64,000 nucleotides of DNA, taken from contig JALGPY010000010.1 of NCBI GenBank assembly GCA_023055425.1, positions 16,217,363-16,281,362 on the forward strand, given 5' to 3'. Below are positions 1-11,376 of the stretch, in pieces. Below the pieces are notes generated by a model. It worked only from the letters and a program-made list of their open reading frames with translations, searched no databases and was not told the DNA's origin. The DNA is from Linanthus parryae. Lineage: Eukaryota > Streptophyta > Magnoliopsida > Ericales > Polemoniaceae. Made by a program: the position numbers and the translations under genes. The stretch's first letter is position 1, and every line of letters begins with the position of its first letter.

Positions 1-216
1 TGAAACTGGTACGCCATTCTCAGATCTTGTGGTTTATTTTGACATATTTAGCACTTCAGTTGGATACTTTAAAACATTAGATGTTAGCTTTATTCGATTC
101 TTAAGAAACATCACATCACATAAAAGTAGGGAGAGATCACTATGTCTAACCTGTTTACTTAATCCATTGTCTGAACAGGATATATCTGATCTCATTTTCT
201 GCTGATTTAATTACAG

Positions 217-302
217 ATGAGGTTAAGAAGCTGAATGAAAATTATATCATCAGTGCTGCTCGCAAACTTGGATGCTCTATTTTCTTGCTTCCAGAGGACA
301 TA
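217..302 (+). pseudogene. Fimbrin (plastin) exon fragment
   Basis: The bases read [19 protein letters not shown] followed by [10 protein letters not shown], which is the well-conserved calponin-homology segment near the C-terminus of plant fimbrins, actin-bundling proteins. The exon is bounded by a good acceptor (ttacag, ending at 216) and a donor (gt at 303-304), so an intron-containing genomic copy was captured rather than an mRNA copy. No neighbouring fimbrin exon is recognisable before or after it inside the window. The first 216 bases look like intron. It could be the edge of a real fimbrin gene running in from the left, but the next exon is missing and an ADH fragment follows on the same strand, so a Helitron-captured fragment is more likely. 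Confidence 0.7.
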
Positions 303-2364
303 GTATATGTAATAATAAGACTGACATAACTCTTGAGTATAACCCTTTCTTATTATACCCAGAATCGTGCTGTACATGGGAAATAGGAGAAAAAAGGAAA
401 GGAAAATAGAGTCATAGATTTTTTTTAATGTTTGGAAATAGAAGAAAATAAAAGGAAAAGAAAGTGAAAAAAAATTTATATGGGGAAATGGGTAATCAGT
501 TTTCTACCCAAATCAGGCGGAAAAATTGTTTCAAAATTTTACGGTTCTTTACATCGAGCATCGAACTGTCACCCTTCTTCAATTTTAGGACTTTGGTGGC
601 AGGTTTAATTGGATTGTGTTGATTTAGAGAATGGTCTCAATTTACCATTTGATGGTGGTGGCGTCGTGGTGGTAGTTGCGTTGGTGTTGATGGCAATGGT
701 GGTGTATAGATTTGCCAGAGATGGTACCTGTTAAGACTTATCTATCATTTCACATATTATTTGGTTAATACTTATAATATTACATACTATATGGTATTAT
801 TTTGCATATTAAAGTGTAACCATTTTGATTTCTTTCATTTATCTTGTAAGTTTTTCAAACTAAGGAAAGTAAAATGGATGTTCCCAGATTTTCTTTCATT
901 TTCGTTTCCCTTTCCTTTCCTTCCCATTCTCCAAGTTTCAAAAAAGGCCTAAATATCTGCTGGTTTTTACGACAAAGGCCCTCTTGGTTGGCATCCCCGT
1001 GCTGTAACCTTGGAGGTCATTTTGTATTTGGAGTAACCAGATGTCATGGATAGTTTTCACAATATCACTGGCCATACTTTTGTAAATGATAATTATTCAG
1101 GAAATCAAACAATGCATCACTAACAAGGGGTTCTTCACTTCCTTTTATATATATTTTGTAATGACATAGGAAATAAAAGATACATTGCTTGGCATGCATG
1201 GGTGTTCATTCTAAGAGTTGCAGTCAGCTCTTTGTTTGATGTTCAATCTAAGATGCATTGCCCGGCATGCCTGGCATGCAAGGGTTAAAGAGGAATGCAT
1301 CTTAGTGTTCATGGACATCGATATCATGTAGTCTATAGGGATAATTGAAATGCGAACTAATACAAGGTTTTGAAATATTCCAGGCATTAGATTACTGCCA
1401 TTCACAACGCATGGCAGTCAAGTGTTTGATCACCATGAATTGTCTTCTGGGGTAGAGCCATGGTAGCTGGTGGGGATATTCTGTGAAGCCTTAATGTCCA
1501 CTGTCCTTTTTTATACTGGCACGGTAATTTGCGTTGTGGCCTTTGTCCTATAACCAGAACTCTGTCTTCCTCTTCTGTCTCCTTCTGTTCAGTAAAGTGA
1601 TTCTCTTAGAAGTACATAAAGCTTCCCTATCAAGCTAGCATGTGACAGGGATATTTCAGAAAGTATTTGTGGGCTTGGTTCAATTGTGACCGGGTTAGCC
1701 ACATGCTGAGAGGCTGTGACGATAAATTTCTATAGCTTGCAATTCAGCCTACGATTACGATCCGAATCTTGGCGGGGTAACCACAGCGAGGGTCACCCTT
1801 CGCTGTTGTTGCAGCCATGTTGGTGCCATCGTAGCTTGATCGCATCCATGATCTGAGCCTCTACAAATAACAGCATAATGAATGCTGGCGCCATGTCAGC
1901 GGTCATGGCCACTCTGTCGATGCGTGGGTCTGCCAGCCAGCCTTACCCTCCCAGCTGTCTCTCTCTCCGCTTTGGGTTTGAACAAAGTGTTGTTGATTCC
2001 GCCTCAAAAATGATAACTAACATGTTTCCTGACGGTGGCCCCTTGAAAATTTTAATCTTATATGGGTGAACCTCTATATATTATGCATATTGTATGCGTA
2101 TTATGTTTACCCTCAAGGTTCTGGAGGTGCCAAATTGTGAATTACGACTTTTTACACCTCAAAGTTTACATAATAAATCGTGAAGTTTGCCCTTGCAACA
2201 TAGTGTACGGAGCAACTGGTAGACTGAAAGCATTACATCTCCGATTGTAATGGTGTTTTTTAACTTTGGTTAATCTAATGCCCATTTTGATTCATAACTG
2301 CAGACAATGTATTAGAATTATCAGAAACTTAATCTTATGGAGAGCCCAGACATTGTGACTGCAG
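303..2364. other. Non-coding, no recognisable gene
   Basis: This stretch of about 2 kb is AT-rich, with stop codons in every frame. Short open frames (for example 1878-2069) match nothing I recognise. A GGTGGTGG-rich patch lies near 651-705. It probably belongs to the body of the Helitron that ends at 5763, but no terminus is visible here. Confidence 0.4.
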
Positions 2365-2428
2365 GTCGACTTTATAGATCCAACATTCACGGAACTGCTA
2401 AATTCCGAGCAACCCATCAGCTTTAAAG
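2365..2428 (+). pseudogene. Exon-like segment of unknown origin
   Basis: An open 64-base block sits between a gcag acceptor (ending 2364) and a gtatg donor (starting 2429). It reads VDFIDPTFTELLNSEQPISF plus one lysine. I do not recognise the protein. Given the flanking fimbrin and ADH pieces on the same strand, it may be another captured exon. The short length makes chance a real alternative. Confidence 0.25.
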
Positions 2429-2713
2429 GTATGAAACTTCATCTTCCATGAAGGGGATTGTGATTTGTAATTGCTTATACAGGAATCAACAAGACGGATT
2501 TGGATTTGGATTGCAGTTTGTGCATTGTGTACTGAAACTGTAATAGTTGATTCAACTACTAACAATAATTTTAGGCTAGAATTCTTACGAGCAATATCCT
2601 GTGAAGGACGAGGGTTAAAACCATAACATTTGCCAGGCTTTCAGCACGGGTCAATTCAATGTCCTAAAAAAGATGGTCATAATTTAAGATAGAGAAAAAT
2701 GGAATGTCATTAG

Positions 2714-2952
2714 GCTGCCAAAGGAGCTAGAGTGTCTGGTGCTTCAAGGATGATTGGTATTGATTTGAATCCAAGCATATTTTTGCAGGGTGAGTTTGAT
2801 ACTTCATTAACTAACCATTGCTAAAGCAATTGAGCACTGCCCCTTGTCTGATTTGGCTTTTTAACTCTGACACAGTACAGAAATTTGGTGTGATAGAGTT
2901 TGTTTACCCCAAAGACCACAACAAACCAATTCAAGAGGTGCTGAATAGGCAC
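2714..2952 (+). pseudogene. Alcohol dehydrogenase gene fragment (two exon pieces)
   Basis: The piece at 2714-2789 reads AAKGARVSGASRMIGIDLNP then SIF, and the piece at 2881-2952 reads KFGVIEFVYPKDHNKPIQEV. In plant zinc-dependent alcohol dehydrogenases (ADH1, class III and ADH-like proteins) these are adjacent parts of the NAD-binding Rossmann fold. The acidic residue that selects NAD is in the IDLNP motif. An intron-like gap with a gtgag donor (2790) and a tacag acceptor (2880) separates them, and the few residues normally between SIF and KFG are missing. The rest of the enzyme, including both zinc sites, is not recognisable, and stops follow soon after 2952. This is a relic that cannot encode an enzyme, probably carried by the Helitron that ends at 5763. 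I cannot tell which ADH subclass donated it. Confidence 0.7.
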
Positions 2953-4201
2953 TTTTCAACATCGGATATAGCCGTGCTTTTAAGGCGTGATTGATTAGAG
3001 ACGGTTCTAATGTTACGTTCTATTTCGCAATATGAATTGCTCGATGAAATGATTGTTTTTGCTACGATCAATACACTGAAGCGAAGATTCTGACTGAGTT
3101 TATTAAATCGGATGGTTACAGGATGGAAGTCACACAAAGGTCACCCATGGCGGTAACCCGTATCTTGGCGTAATGAAGGCACACGCTACAAGAACAATGA
3201 AGTATGTTCACTCTTGTGTAATTATCTTCTTATTTTAAAACATTGAAGTATTCAATTTGTGCTTCTTAAGCAGGTGTTCTTAGATGTGGTGGAGAGTGTT
3301 TTACATTTGTCAATGGAAATGGTCAAATAATCAGGCCTGATGTGTGTTAAAGATGCGGACAAAGTCGAGGCACTCAAATCTCCTTCTGTCTTTCCCCTTT
3401 TTCTTTATGCTTTTGCAGCTTCAGGTACTTATTGTTCTTTATACTATTAAGAACTTGAGTTGACCAAACTGTATCAGTGATTGGCATATCTTTTCTGCAT
3501 TTTCGTGTTCCGGATCTTATATAATTATGTTAAATTTTGGCAGGAATTAGTCCTTTCCTGTTTTTGCTTAGGTCAGTTGTAAGTTCATATCACAACACGT
3601 TCTTAATATGTTGCCGATACATAGTAGCTTCACTTGGGGGTTCTTTTCCCTTTCTTTCAGTTGGGTCACTTCACATACAACATGGAGGAGGAAGAAGAAG
3701 AAGAAAGAGGGTTGAGGAGGCTGAGAATAGGGTTTAGGGTTCTGCGACCACGGCAGGGAGGTCACCCACGCCCAGCGCCAGCCCGATCTGAAGAAGTCGC
3801 CCACGAGGTTTCCCTCATAATTCTATCTCCGTCTTTTCAAATTTCATGATCCAAATTGAAGTTGTTTTTCTCTCTCTGAATATCAATTTTTGGAAAACCA
3901 TATGTGTAGTTACCATTATATTGTATGTATGCCTGAATCATATCATTGTGGGTTTGTGAATTGATGGGTTTTGATTGTAGTGAGTGAATTTATTTCCATG
4001 TCAACTCAATTAATAATTTACCAAAAATAAATAAACCCACGTTTCAATTGTAATGTTGGAAGTTCAAATGAAGCAGATGTAATGTAATGAGAAAATCATA
4101 TTAGTGTTTGAGACTATATGTAATTTTCAAGATAAGACTATGAGTTAACTAGGTAAGACTAAGTTTACACGACTCTTATGAAAAGGGAAGAAAGTGGAAA
4201 T
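2953..4201. other. Non-coding, one exon-like purine-rich block
   Basis: Mostly AT-rich. Bases 3682-3808 form an open frame beginning MEEEEEEERGLRRLRIGF and ending at a possible gt donor, which looks like a first exon but matches no protein I know. Nothing else is supported. Confidence 0.3.
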
Positions 4202-4560
4202 TATAGAGAATTAGGGAACGGCGAGTCGAAGAGGGAAGTAGGAGACGCGTGGCGGGCTTGATAAACGCTCGGTTTCCTTGGTCTTTGGAAGTCAGAGGGA
4301 AGTTGCTGCCTGTAATTGTGTAGAGTTTGATTATAGGCAAGACTGTCTTAAACTGATTCAGATTAGGGTTAAAAGTTGCACTTTTAAAAGGATGTGGTGG
4401 ATGTTGTCCTGGAAGGCTGGATAAGTTTATACGAGTACCGTTAAAAGTGGCTAGGTGGATATTATAAAGAATTAGGGAACAGAGAGTCAAAGAAGAAAGT
4501 AGGAAGACACATGGCTATATGGATGCTTTGGTTCCTTGGTCTTTGGAGGCCAGAGGTAGA
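4202..4560 (+). repeat. Imperfect direct duplication, about 100 bp, offset about 261 bp
   Basis: The segments 4202-4300 and 4463-4560 both begin with a tata(g/a)a(g)aattagggaac motif and end with ttccttggtctttgga(a/g). They differ at many positions, so this is an old local duplication inside the putative Helitron body. Confidence 0.6.
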
Positions 4561-5732
4561 ATGCTGGTTTTGGCAATCTATAACTTCTGTTTACTTGTAC
4601 TAATGATCTAATCATAGCTTGTGGAGAATATGCTCCCTGTGAAAACTGATATTCATAGTTTGTGGAGATCCATTTAAGTTACTGTGAAGGTGTTGCATAG
4701 CTTCTTCTCCTTATAAAGATATCCTCATATTTGCTCTAATATTCTGTTATTCGCTTCATAATGTGCTGCACAGTTACTGTTGCCGTTACTGTGTATAGAT
4801 AGCTCTTTTGTTATTTTCTGGTTCCAGTCTTTGGATAATATGTACAGGAATTTCCATTTCTGGTGATTGTTATTCTTATCTGAATTTATCAAAATTGAGA
4901 GTTCAATAGCTTAGCATTCCACAATGTAGGTAATGTAGATTTTAGGTTACTCTAACTCTCTTCATTTCATTTGCAGCGGAACTCCCACCATTGCTCCCTT
5001 CTTTCAGTGGTATATTGTGTGGGTGTATTGAGTGTTTGACAGGCTAACGGCCAATTCATTGCGTTTAGGTGGCATGATTCAGGCATTTATGATGTAATAC
5101 GAAGACTGGAGGGCCTGATGGTTCGATTGGTAATAAGAAGGAGCTACTTCATGGAGCCAGCAGTGGTCCTTGGGATACATTACTCTCATAAGGTACATAA
5201 TGTATACCTTCATGTTCAGAATGATTTGATACTTGTGCTAGGTGGAAGACTTGATGTGCAGGACTTGATTTCATTCTCCCACTGGCTCCTTTATACTTGG
5301 TTGAAATCTTATGTGGTTTATTGATGTCGTCAGGTATTGTGACTAAGGCTATCAAGAGAACGACTGCATGTCCGTCTTGAAACAATAGCATAAAAGAACT
5401 CCGAATACCAACAACTTGTGTGCACTTTGAAGCTGCAGCACGAGTGGAACTCCTACATAATAGTCATGGGACTTTGTCTACACAGTGTACTGAGCTTCAA
5501 CGCCAATGCTCAACGCAGCCACCACCATAGCCAGTCCAATCCCAGCCGCTGCGTTTTCTTTCCCGACTTCTGTAGATACTAGCATTACTAGATACTAGAT
5601 ATTTTTGATATTGAGGTTGTATTTTTACTCTTCAATTCATTGCATGTACATTCATCGAGTCTCTGTTAGTTAATCTGTCTTCACGACTATCTTGCTCCGC
5701 CTTTCAACTACGCACATCATGGCAAGGCCACA
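4561..5732. other. Non-coding part of putative Helitron body
   Basis: No coding region recognised. Short open frames on both strands (for example 5118-5324) show no known motif. Confidence 0.4.
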
Positions 5733-5763
5733 CCGCGCGCAACGCGCGCGGGGTGAAACCTAG
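5733..5763 (+). mobile_element. Helitron 3' terminus
   Basis: A GC-rich hairpin (arms ccgcgcgc at 5733-5740 and gcgcgcgg at 5744-5751, loop aac) is followed nine bases later by CTAG (5760-5763) and a T. This is the standard 3' end of plant Helitrons: hairpin, short spacer, CTRR, inserted before T. The element would extend leftward and could include the fimbrin and ADH fragments. A convincing 5' TC terminus was not found, so its length is unknown and it may begin outside the window. No Rep-helicase sequence is visible, so it is non-autonomous. Confidence 0.8.
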
Positions 5764-5828
5764 TAGTGACAAAAAGTGAAGTAGGGAAGACTTTTTAATC
5801 ACAATCATTATTTTGGCAGTAGGGAAAG

Positions 5829-6391
5829 TAGGGATGAAAACGGTTCGGTTCGGTTCAGTTTTGGCACCCATCCGAACCGAACCGTATGTAACGGTTTGGG
5901 CAAAACTCAAACATAATCCGGACCGTTCATGGCTCCAAATCGAACCGAACCGAACTGTTAATGACCGGTTTGGTTCGGTTTCAAACCGCGTTTTTTAAAA
6001 ATATATTATTTCATTTAAAATTTCTTAACAGTTCATTCAAAAATCAAATGATTGCTAAATTTTCTATGTCAAGCAATTAAAAAATAAAGTAGAAAACATT
6101 ACATCATTTCCAGAACCATTTAATGGGTTCGGTCCAGTTTTGAGGTACATGTTGTATGTGATACATATGTAGAAGTTATCAAGTTTGGTAGTTGTATAGC
6201 CTAATATGCTACATAAACGGTTCGGTTCGATTTTTACGGTTTTGTGGTATCTCAAACTTAAACCGAACCGTATTATACAGTTTGGAATTTTTACAAACAT
6301 AGACCGAACCGTAATAGCTTCCAAACCGAATCGAACCAAACCGCCCGGTTCAGATCGAATTGCGGTTTTTCCGGTTTGAACTTGCATCCTA
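5829..6391. mobile_element. hAT-type MITE 1 (563 bp)
   Basis: The element starts TAGGGATGAAAACGG and ends TTGCATCCTA, forming short terminal inverted repeats. It is flanked by a perfect 8-bp duplication, AGGGAAAG (5821-5828 and 6392-6399), typical of the hAT superfamily. Both halves are packed with CGGTTCGGTT-like motifs and their reverse complements. There is no transposase, so it needs a transposase supplied in trans. Confidence 0.88.
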
Positions 6392-6399
6392 AGGGAAAG

Positions 6400-6922
6400 A
6401 TTTGAGAGTTGGGGCATATGACCAAAATTTTGAATTGTTCACACAAATTTAAAAATCTATAACATAGAGTTCTATTAAAAAAATTAACTGCAATATAATT
6501 CAAGGTTCAGAACCTCCAAAAAGATTAAAATTAAAAGCTCTTGTAATTTTCTCTTCAATTTTTTTATATTAGTTTGGTAGTGCTCTGAGGGCATGGGTTG
6601 TCTTCTAATCTATGTAACAAATTAGAATGGTGTGATTATCAAGATTGTGAGATGTCTTTTGGGCAATAATATTGTTTTGATTGTCATCATTAAAGGCATT
6701 TCATTATGGAGTTTTTTTAGAAAATGTTGGAATGAAAAAACTATAGAGAAGTTTTGAAACTATTTACAAACTAAATATATTTGTGACTATTAGGTTTAAA
6801 ATTTTAACCTTCCATTGATATCACACAAGAACGAAAACTTCAAAAATTCTTTTATGTCACAAAATACTTTAGAAATGTAAATATCTGAAATATCTTTTTG
6901 TCATGCACGTTCACTACGCTAT
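6400..6922. other. AT-rich spacer
   Basis: Between the MITE duplication and the LTR of Tat element A I see no gene, repeat or terminus. Confidence 0.5.
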
Positions 6923-7537
6923 TGTGTACGAGAGAATCCTGCAGAGAGAATTCAATATACACCAAGAGTAGGGGATAGAAAGAACACAGGAAGAGTAAGG
7001 TTGTGTGTAGGGCGAGAGTAAGACAATAGCACTGTATGAGAGAGAGACAGGATTTTTGGTAGAGCTTCCGCGTATCTCAGGTGATTCGCCATTTTATGGA
7101 AGGGTTAACGATCCTATATAGAACGGAGAATGTGACCGTTGTAGTGTGGTTAATGCGCCCATTAATGGCGGCTTAATTAGCTTAACCACAACGGCACGTT
7201 CGTCCGCGTATATAGGGACCGTTACTGCACGTTCGTCCGCGTATACCAGAACCGTTATGAGGTTGACCGGGTTTATGGAGCTTGTGCCATAAATCTCTCA
7301 AATCAGTTACTAGGGGTCGCGCACGGGCTTGGTTATCGCTCGCGCGCGACAGGACTTACTCGAGCCTCCAAACCACTAAGTCCCTACAAGTCCCGTGTGG
7401 TGGTACGCGAGGGCCATGTCTCGCACCCCCCACGTGGATCAGCGCGGCTGGTGATCCAGTGTGTGTGGAGCACAGCTAGGTGTGCTGGATGGTCGCCACG
7501 TGGCTAAGATCTGCCTGTCTAGAAAGCACTATCTACA
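6923..7537 (-). repeat. 3' LTR of Tat element A (615 bp)
   Basis: Begins TGTGTACGAG and ends TATCTACA on the plus strand. It is related along its length to the LTRs of element B (same ends, shared blocks such as ccaaaccactaagtcccta). Its partner at the right end of the element is missing. Confidence 0.85.
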
Positions 7538-7551
7538 TTAGCCCCCTTTCT
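7538..7551 (-). promoter_or_regulatory. Polypurine tract of Tat element A
   Basis: The minus strand reads AAAGGGGGCTAA immediately before the LTR, where second-strand DNA synthesis is primed. Element B has the equivalent AAAAGGGGGCTAT. This fixes the element as minus-oriented. Confidence 0.8.
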
Positions 7552-8360
7552 GCGCGTGAAGACGCATAGCCGGATAGGCTTCAATGCGCTGGAACCAATG
7601 TACGCGTCGCCGCCACGCACCAATTCAAATACACGCAAATTCAGCCCCCGTGCGTGTCATTATGACCTAAAATCCATAGAGTCGTGCCGTCTGGTCTTTT
7701 AGGGTTTTAGGCATGACGTCAGCTTGTCCTGTGATTGCGCGATTAGACGGTGACGGTTGCGATTCGACTACTGAAAGGACGCAACCTCTCATTGTTTTTG
7801 GATAAATACTCTGTGCTCTCCATTGTTGCAAAGCATCACTTCTTTCTCTTAAAGTGAATGATACCCGGAAGCCTTCAAGAGCAGATTCAAGTGATCAATC
7901 AATTCTTTCTTGTCAATCGTCTCCTTCAACTGGCTTCATCTAAGCAAGATTTACCAAAACAAGGTTGGCTTTGCTCAATTCCATTTAATGTACTGAAATA
8001 TGCTTTGAACTGTACTGGATCTGCAAAACCCATGGCTATTTGAAACATATCATTTGTTGAGAACTGCAAAAAGATCTTGTTCTTAACCCCAGAACTGATC
8101 TAATCACGGATTGTGATGATTTTTGAATGTTGGACTTCTGAAATTCCAGGCAATATAAACGCAATTCTGAACTTCCAAACCCAGAATTGACCCTGGACTG
8201 TTCATCTTCTTTTGACAAAACATAGTTACTTCAAACTGAAATTCGAACTGATTCTGAAATTCGAACTGAAAGTGTGTGTATTTCTGAATTCGAACTGATT
8301 CTGAAATTCGAACCGAAAGTGTGTGTATTTCTCCCCCTTTTTTCTTGCTCTTCCACAGGA
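7552..8360 (+). promoter_or_regulatory. Promoter, leader and probable leader intron of the PMD gene of element A
   Basis: No coding similarity. A TATA-like gataaata lies at 7801-7808, and a splice acceptor ttccacag ends at 8358, two bases before the start codon at 8361. Element B has the same acceptor-then-ATG arrangement, so a 5' untranslated exon plus intron is likely. Short direct repeats of a gattctgaaattcgaac motif occur at 8235-8313. The exact transcription start is not visible. Confidence 0.45.
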
Positions 8361-9529
8361 ATGGCAAAGACAAAAGGAACCAAACCCGTTAAAGAGGTCG
8401 AAGAAATACCTGATCTTCCCCAAACCTTATGGCGGAAAGCCCCCTATTTAGGCGGAAAATATTTTTATCACGCTAGGGTTAAGGTGAAGAACCTGCCGAC
8501 TCCTGTTCCCTCTGGAGAGTTGCAAACATTGACCCCACCTGTTAACGCAGCCATGCTAGAATTGGTCGATTCCAAGGATGTGGTTCGATTAGGGGTTGAA
8601 AATGGGGTTTTCCCCCATACTGCAATTTCTACCCAGGCATTTGTTCAGAAATTGGACTTTATGGATGAGTGGATTGACCACGTATTGACCCACCATGCCA
8701 TCGCATTGAACAATGCTGGCATCTATTTCGCAGTTCGTGCTATGAAAGGTGCTGCCGTGAAGTTGGACCAGTCCATGCCTCTAAACCTTCTTTCCCGCTA
8801 TTCGCCTACGACTCACACCTTCCACTTTGCTGAATTCGAGGCTGCTCCCACTCTGGAGGATGCGCACATGTTGTATGATCTTTCTCCCATTGGCGAGGTG
8901 GATCCTCTGAGTCCTTTAAGGACTGATGCAGAACTTGCTCTGTACAAGCAAATGGAGGAATGCTTGTCGGAGGTGAAGAAAATTTCCACACGTTGGACAC
9001 CTGCGAAACTCCTTCCTGACTAGCAGCTGGTTGATACATCTGCGAAGAACACCTGGGGCAAGTGGGTGCAGTACTTCATCCGCGACTATGCGAGTAGCAG
9101 TATCACCAAGAAACTCCTAAGCCAGAACCCAAAGGCGAAGAATTATGTGAATGGGAAAGGTTATCATCTGACCTTGTGTGGTTTTCTCTGCGCCTGGTTA
9201 TCAAGGTACCTAATTGATGGTCACCCTCATGATAGGGTTTTCTACCATGTCCTCCCTCTTGCTGTGAAACTGACCCTTGGTCAGAGAGTCGCACTTGGGC
9301 CGCTAGTCTTGGGCACTCTGTATCATAGATTAGACCAATTGGTGGTGGAGGCCAAGGACTCTCGCGGTCGCCTGGATGTGTTGACTTATGTTAACATCGC
9401 ATTCCTGACCATGTGGGTTTTTGAGCGATGGCCCTCCTATGCTCCTGTTCCTTCTAGGCCCAGCAAATGGTGTGTCCCAGGTGCGGAGGATGAACTTTCC
9501 AGTGGACGAGCTGCTCGATGGTTTGGAAC

Positions 9530-10064
9530 TAGGGATGGCAATGCGGTCCGCTCCGATCCGAGATCCGGGGTGATCCGACCCTAATGGAGCGGTCTGAATC
9601 CGATCCATTTGCCTTTGGATCGAATTTGGATCACAAGTATGCGATCCGTTTGGATTTCGGATCGGATTCGGATCATATCTGTAAATATCCGATGATCCGA
9701 TCCGATTCGACCCGATATGATATATACATAAAATATCCGATAATCCGACCCGATCCGAACTATATATAATATATCTCTAATTATATAATACAATTATAAA
9801 ACTATAATATAATCATATATTATATATAATTATATAATAATATATAATTCGACCCAATCCGATCCGTGATCCGTTCTTGTGATCCGTGATCCGTTTTCCT
9901 TATGGATCGGATTCGGACTTTTTGGGTGATCCGTTATATGATCTGATCCGAATCCGATCCGGACCCAAACGGATTCGGATCAGATTCGGATCAGGAGGTA
10001 TCATTTTCGGATCGGATCGGATTATTGACAGATCCGATCCAAATCCGATCCGTTGCCATCCCTA
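9530..10064. mobile_element. hAT-type MITE 2 (535 bp) inside the PMD gene
   Basis: Termini TAGGGATGGCAA and TTGCCATCCCTA are inverted repeats, flanked by an exact 8-bp duplication TTTGGAAC (9522-9529 and 10065-10072). The arms are full of GATCCGATCC-like motifs and the centre (9770-9850) is almost pure AT. It interrupts a PMD exon; coding similarity resumes directly after it. There is no transposase. Confidence 0.92.
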
Positions 10065-11376
10065 TTTGGAACCCATTTTCCTAAGTGCACCAGGAGCGTG
10101 ATATGCGATGACCGAAGCAAGTTTACGGCTAGGCCTTATGCCACGCGCATTGAAAATGTGCGATGGTTCCCAAAGTTGTATCCTGCCAGACCTGTTGCTT
10201 TCTCGGAAGAACTTCTTTTCGAGGGTCATGAGCGCTTCCATGAGCGCTATTGCGAATTCTTCTGCTGGTGTCTAAGGGGCTCTCTTCCTGCTCTTGCAGA
10301 GTATGTTCGCGAGCTTACACCCATGTACGAGAGGATCACAGTAGATGTCGATCCCACTCGCGTTTCTCCCCAGTTCGGCTATGATGCGGTGGCGCCATAA
10401 GTCTGGCCCAGATCCATTGTAAGAGGTTGCTACAAGCGGCTACTGTCTTGCGAGTGCCAAACGATTCTGAGGAGCAACCTTCCCTTTGATCAACCTTCAG
10501 GTGGCCGCGCAGGTCGCTACTCCAAGAATTGGGTTGCTTACTGGACTATCCAACATGCCAGATTTGAGACACAGTCGACCCCTCAACCTAGCAGAGCTCC
10601 TGTGATCAAGAGAAATTCCTTCCCCTTCCGTCCTAACTGCAGTTTGGATGACTCCCAGTATGGCTGCTACTCATTGCTGGACCATGAGAACCACTTGTGC
10701 CCCTCCACCATCCTTGAAGAGAAGATGGCCGCAGTTAGGGATGGTGCTTCGCATGTCATCAAGTACAGCGAAGATTTTGCCAGGGTAAATAATTTCCTCT
10801 TCGCGTGTTAAGTTTCTTTCCTTTGATATGACGAAACTTATGCTCCATTTTCTGTTTTAGTGCTATCTGAGGAGGTTTGCATCTGGCGATCGTTCCAAGT
10901 CGCTGATCAACACCGTTGTTGCTGCGAGAAGGCGGGGTGAGCCAATTCTGCTAGCAATGGGAATGGATCCCACAGTCGAGGCCCGAATTCGGGAGGTAAT
11001 GGATGCATTCGCTGACTCGCTGATAGACAACACTCCAGCTTTGTCTCCTCCCAGGAACGCTCCATCTCCTCCAGCAGTTGCCGCTCCAAGGGCAAAGAGA
11101 CCAAGGCAGAAGGGAATCACAATATCTTCCCCTAGGAGTGCTCCAGCTTCCTCCCCTGCGAAGTCCCTTACTTCTAGGGACAAAGGCAAAGGTCGCATGC
11201 CAAGCAAGGTGCGAAAAGAGCTCGCAGTCGAGAATTTTGTTCCGTTTGGTCAGGAGGAAGAGGAGGATGAGAGGAGAGAGGTGAGAGAAAGAGATGATGA
11301 TGAAGAAGAAGAGAGAGTCGAAGACGAAAGAGAAGAAGAAAGAGGTGAGATACAGGAGGAAGATTCGGAAGGTATC

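Noticed and set aside
217..302. A living fimbrin gene
   Set aside because: Only one exon is recognisable; no following exon is found in the next kilobases.
3420..3450. ttctttatactattaag as the 5' end of the first Helitron
   Set aside because: It resembles a Helitron start but is preceded by T rather than A. It would exclude the fimbrin and ADH fragments and has no other support.
3728..3742. Telomere-like agggtttagggtt
   Set aside because: A single occurrence, not an array.
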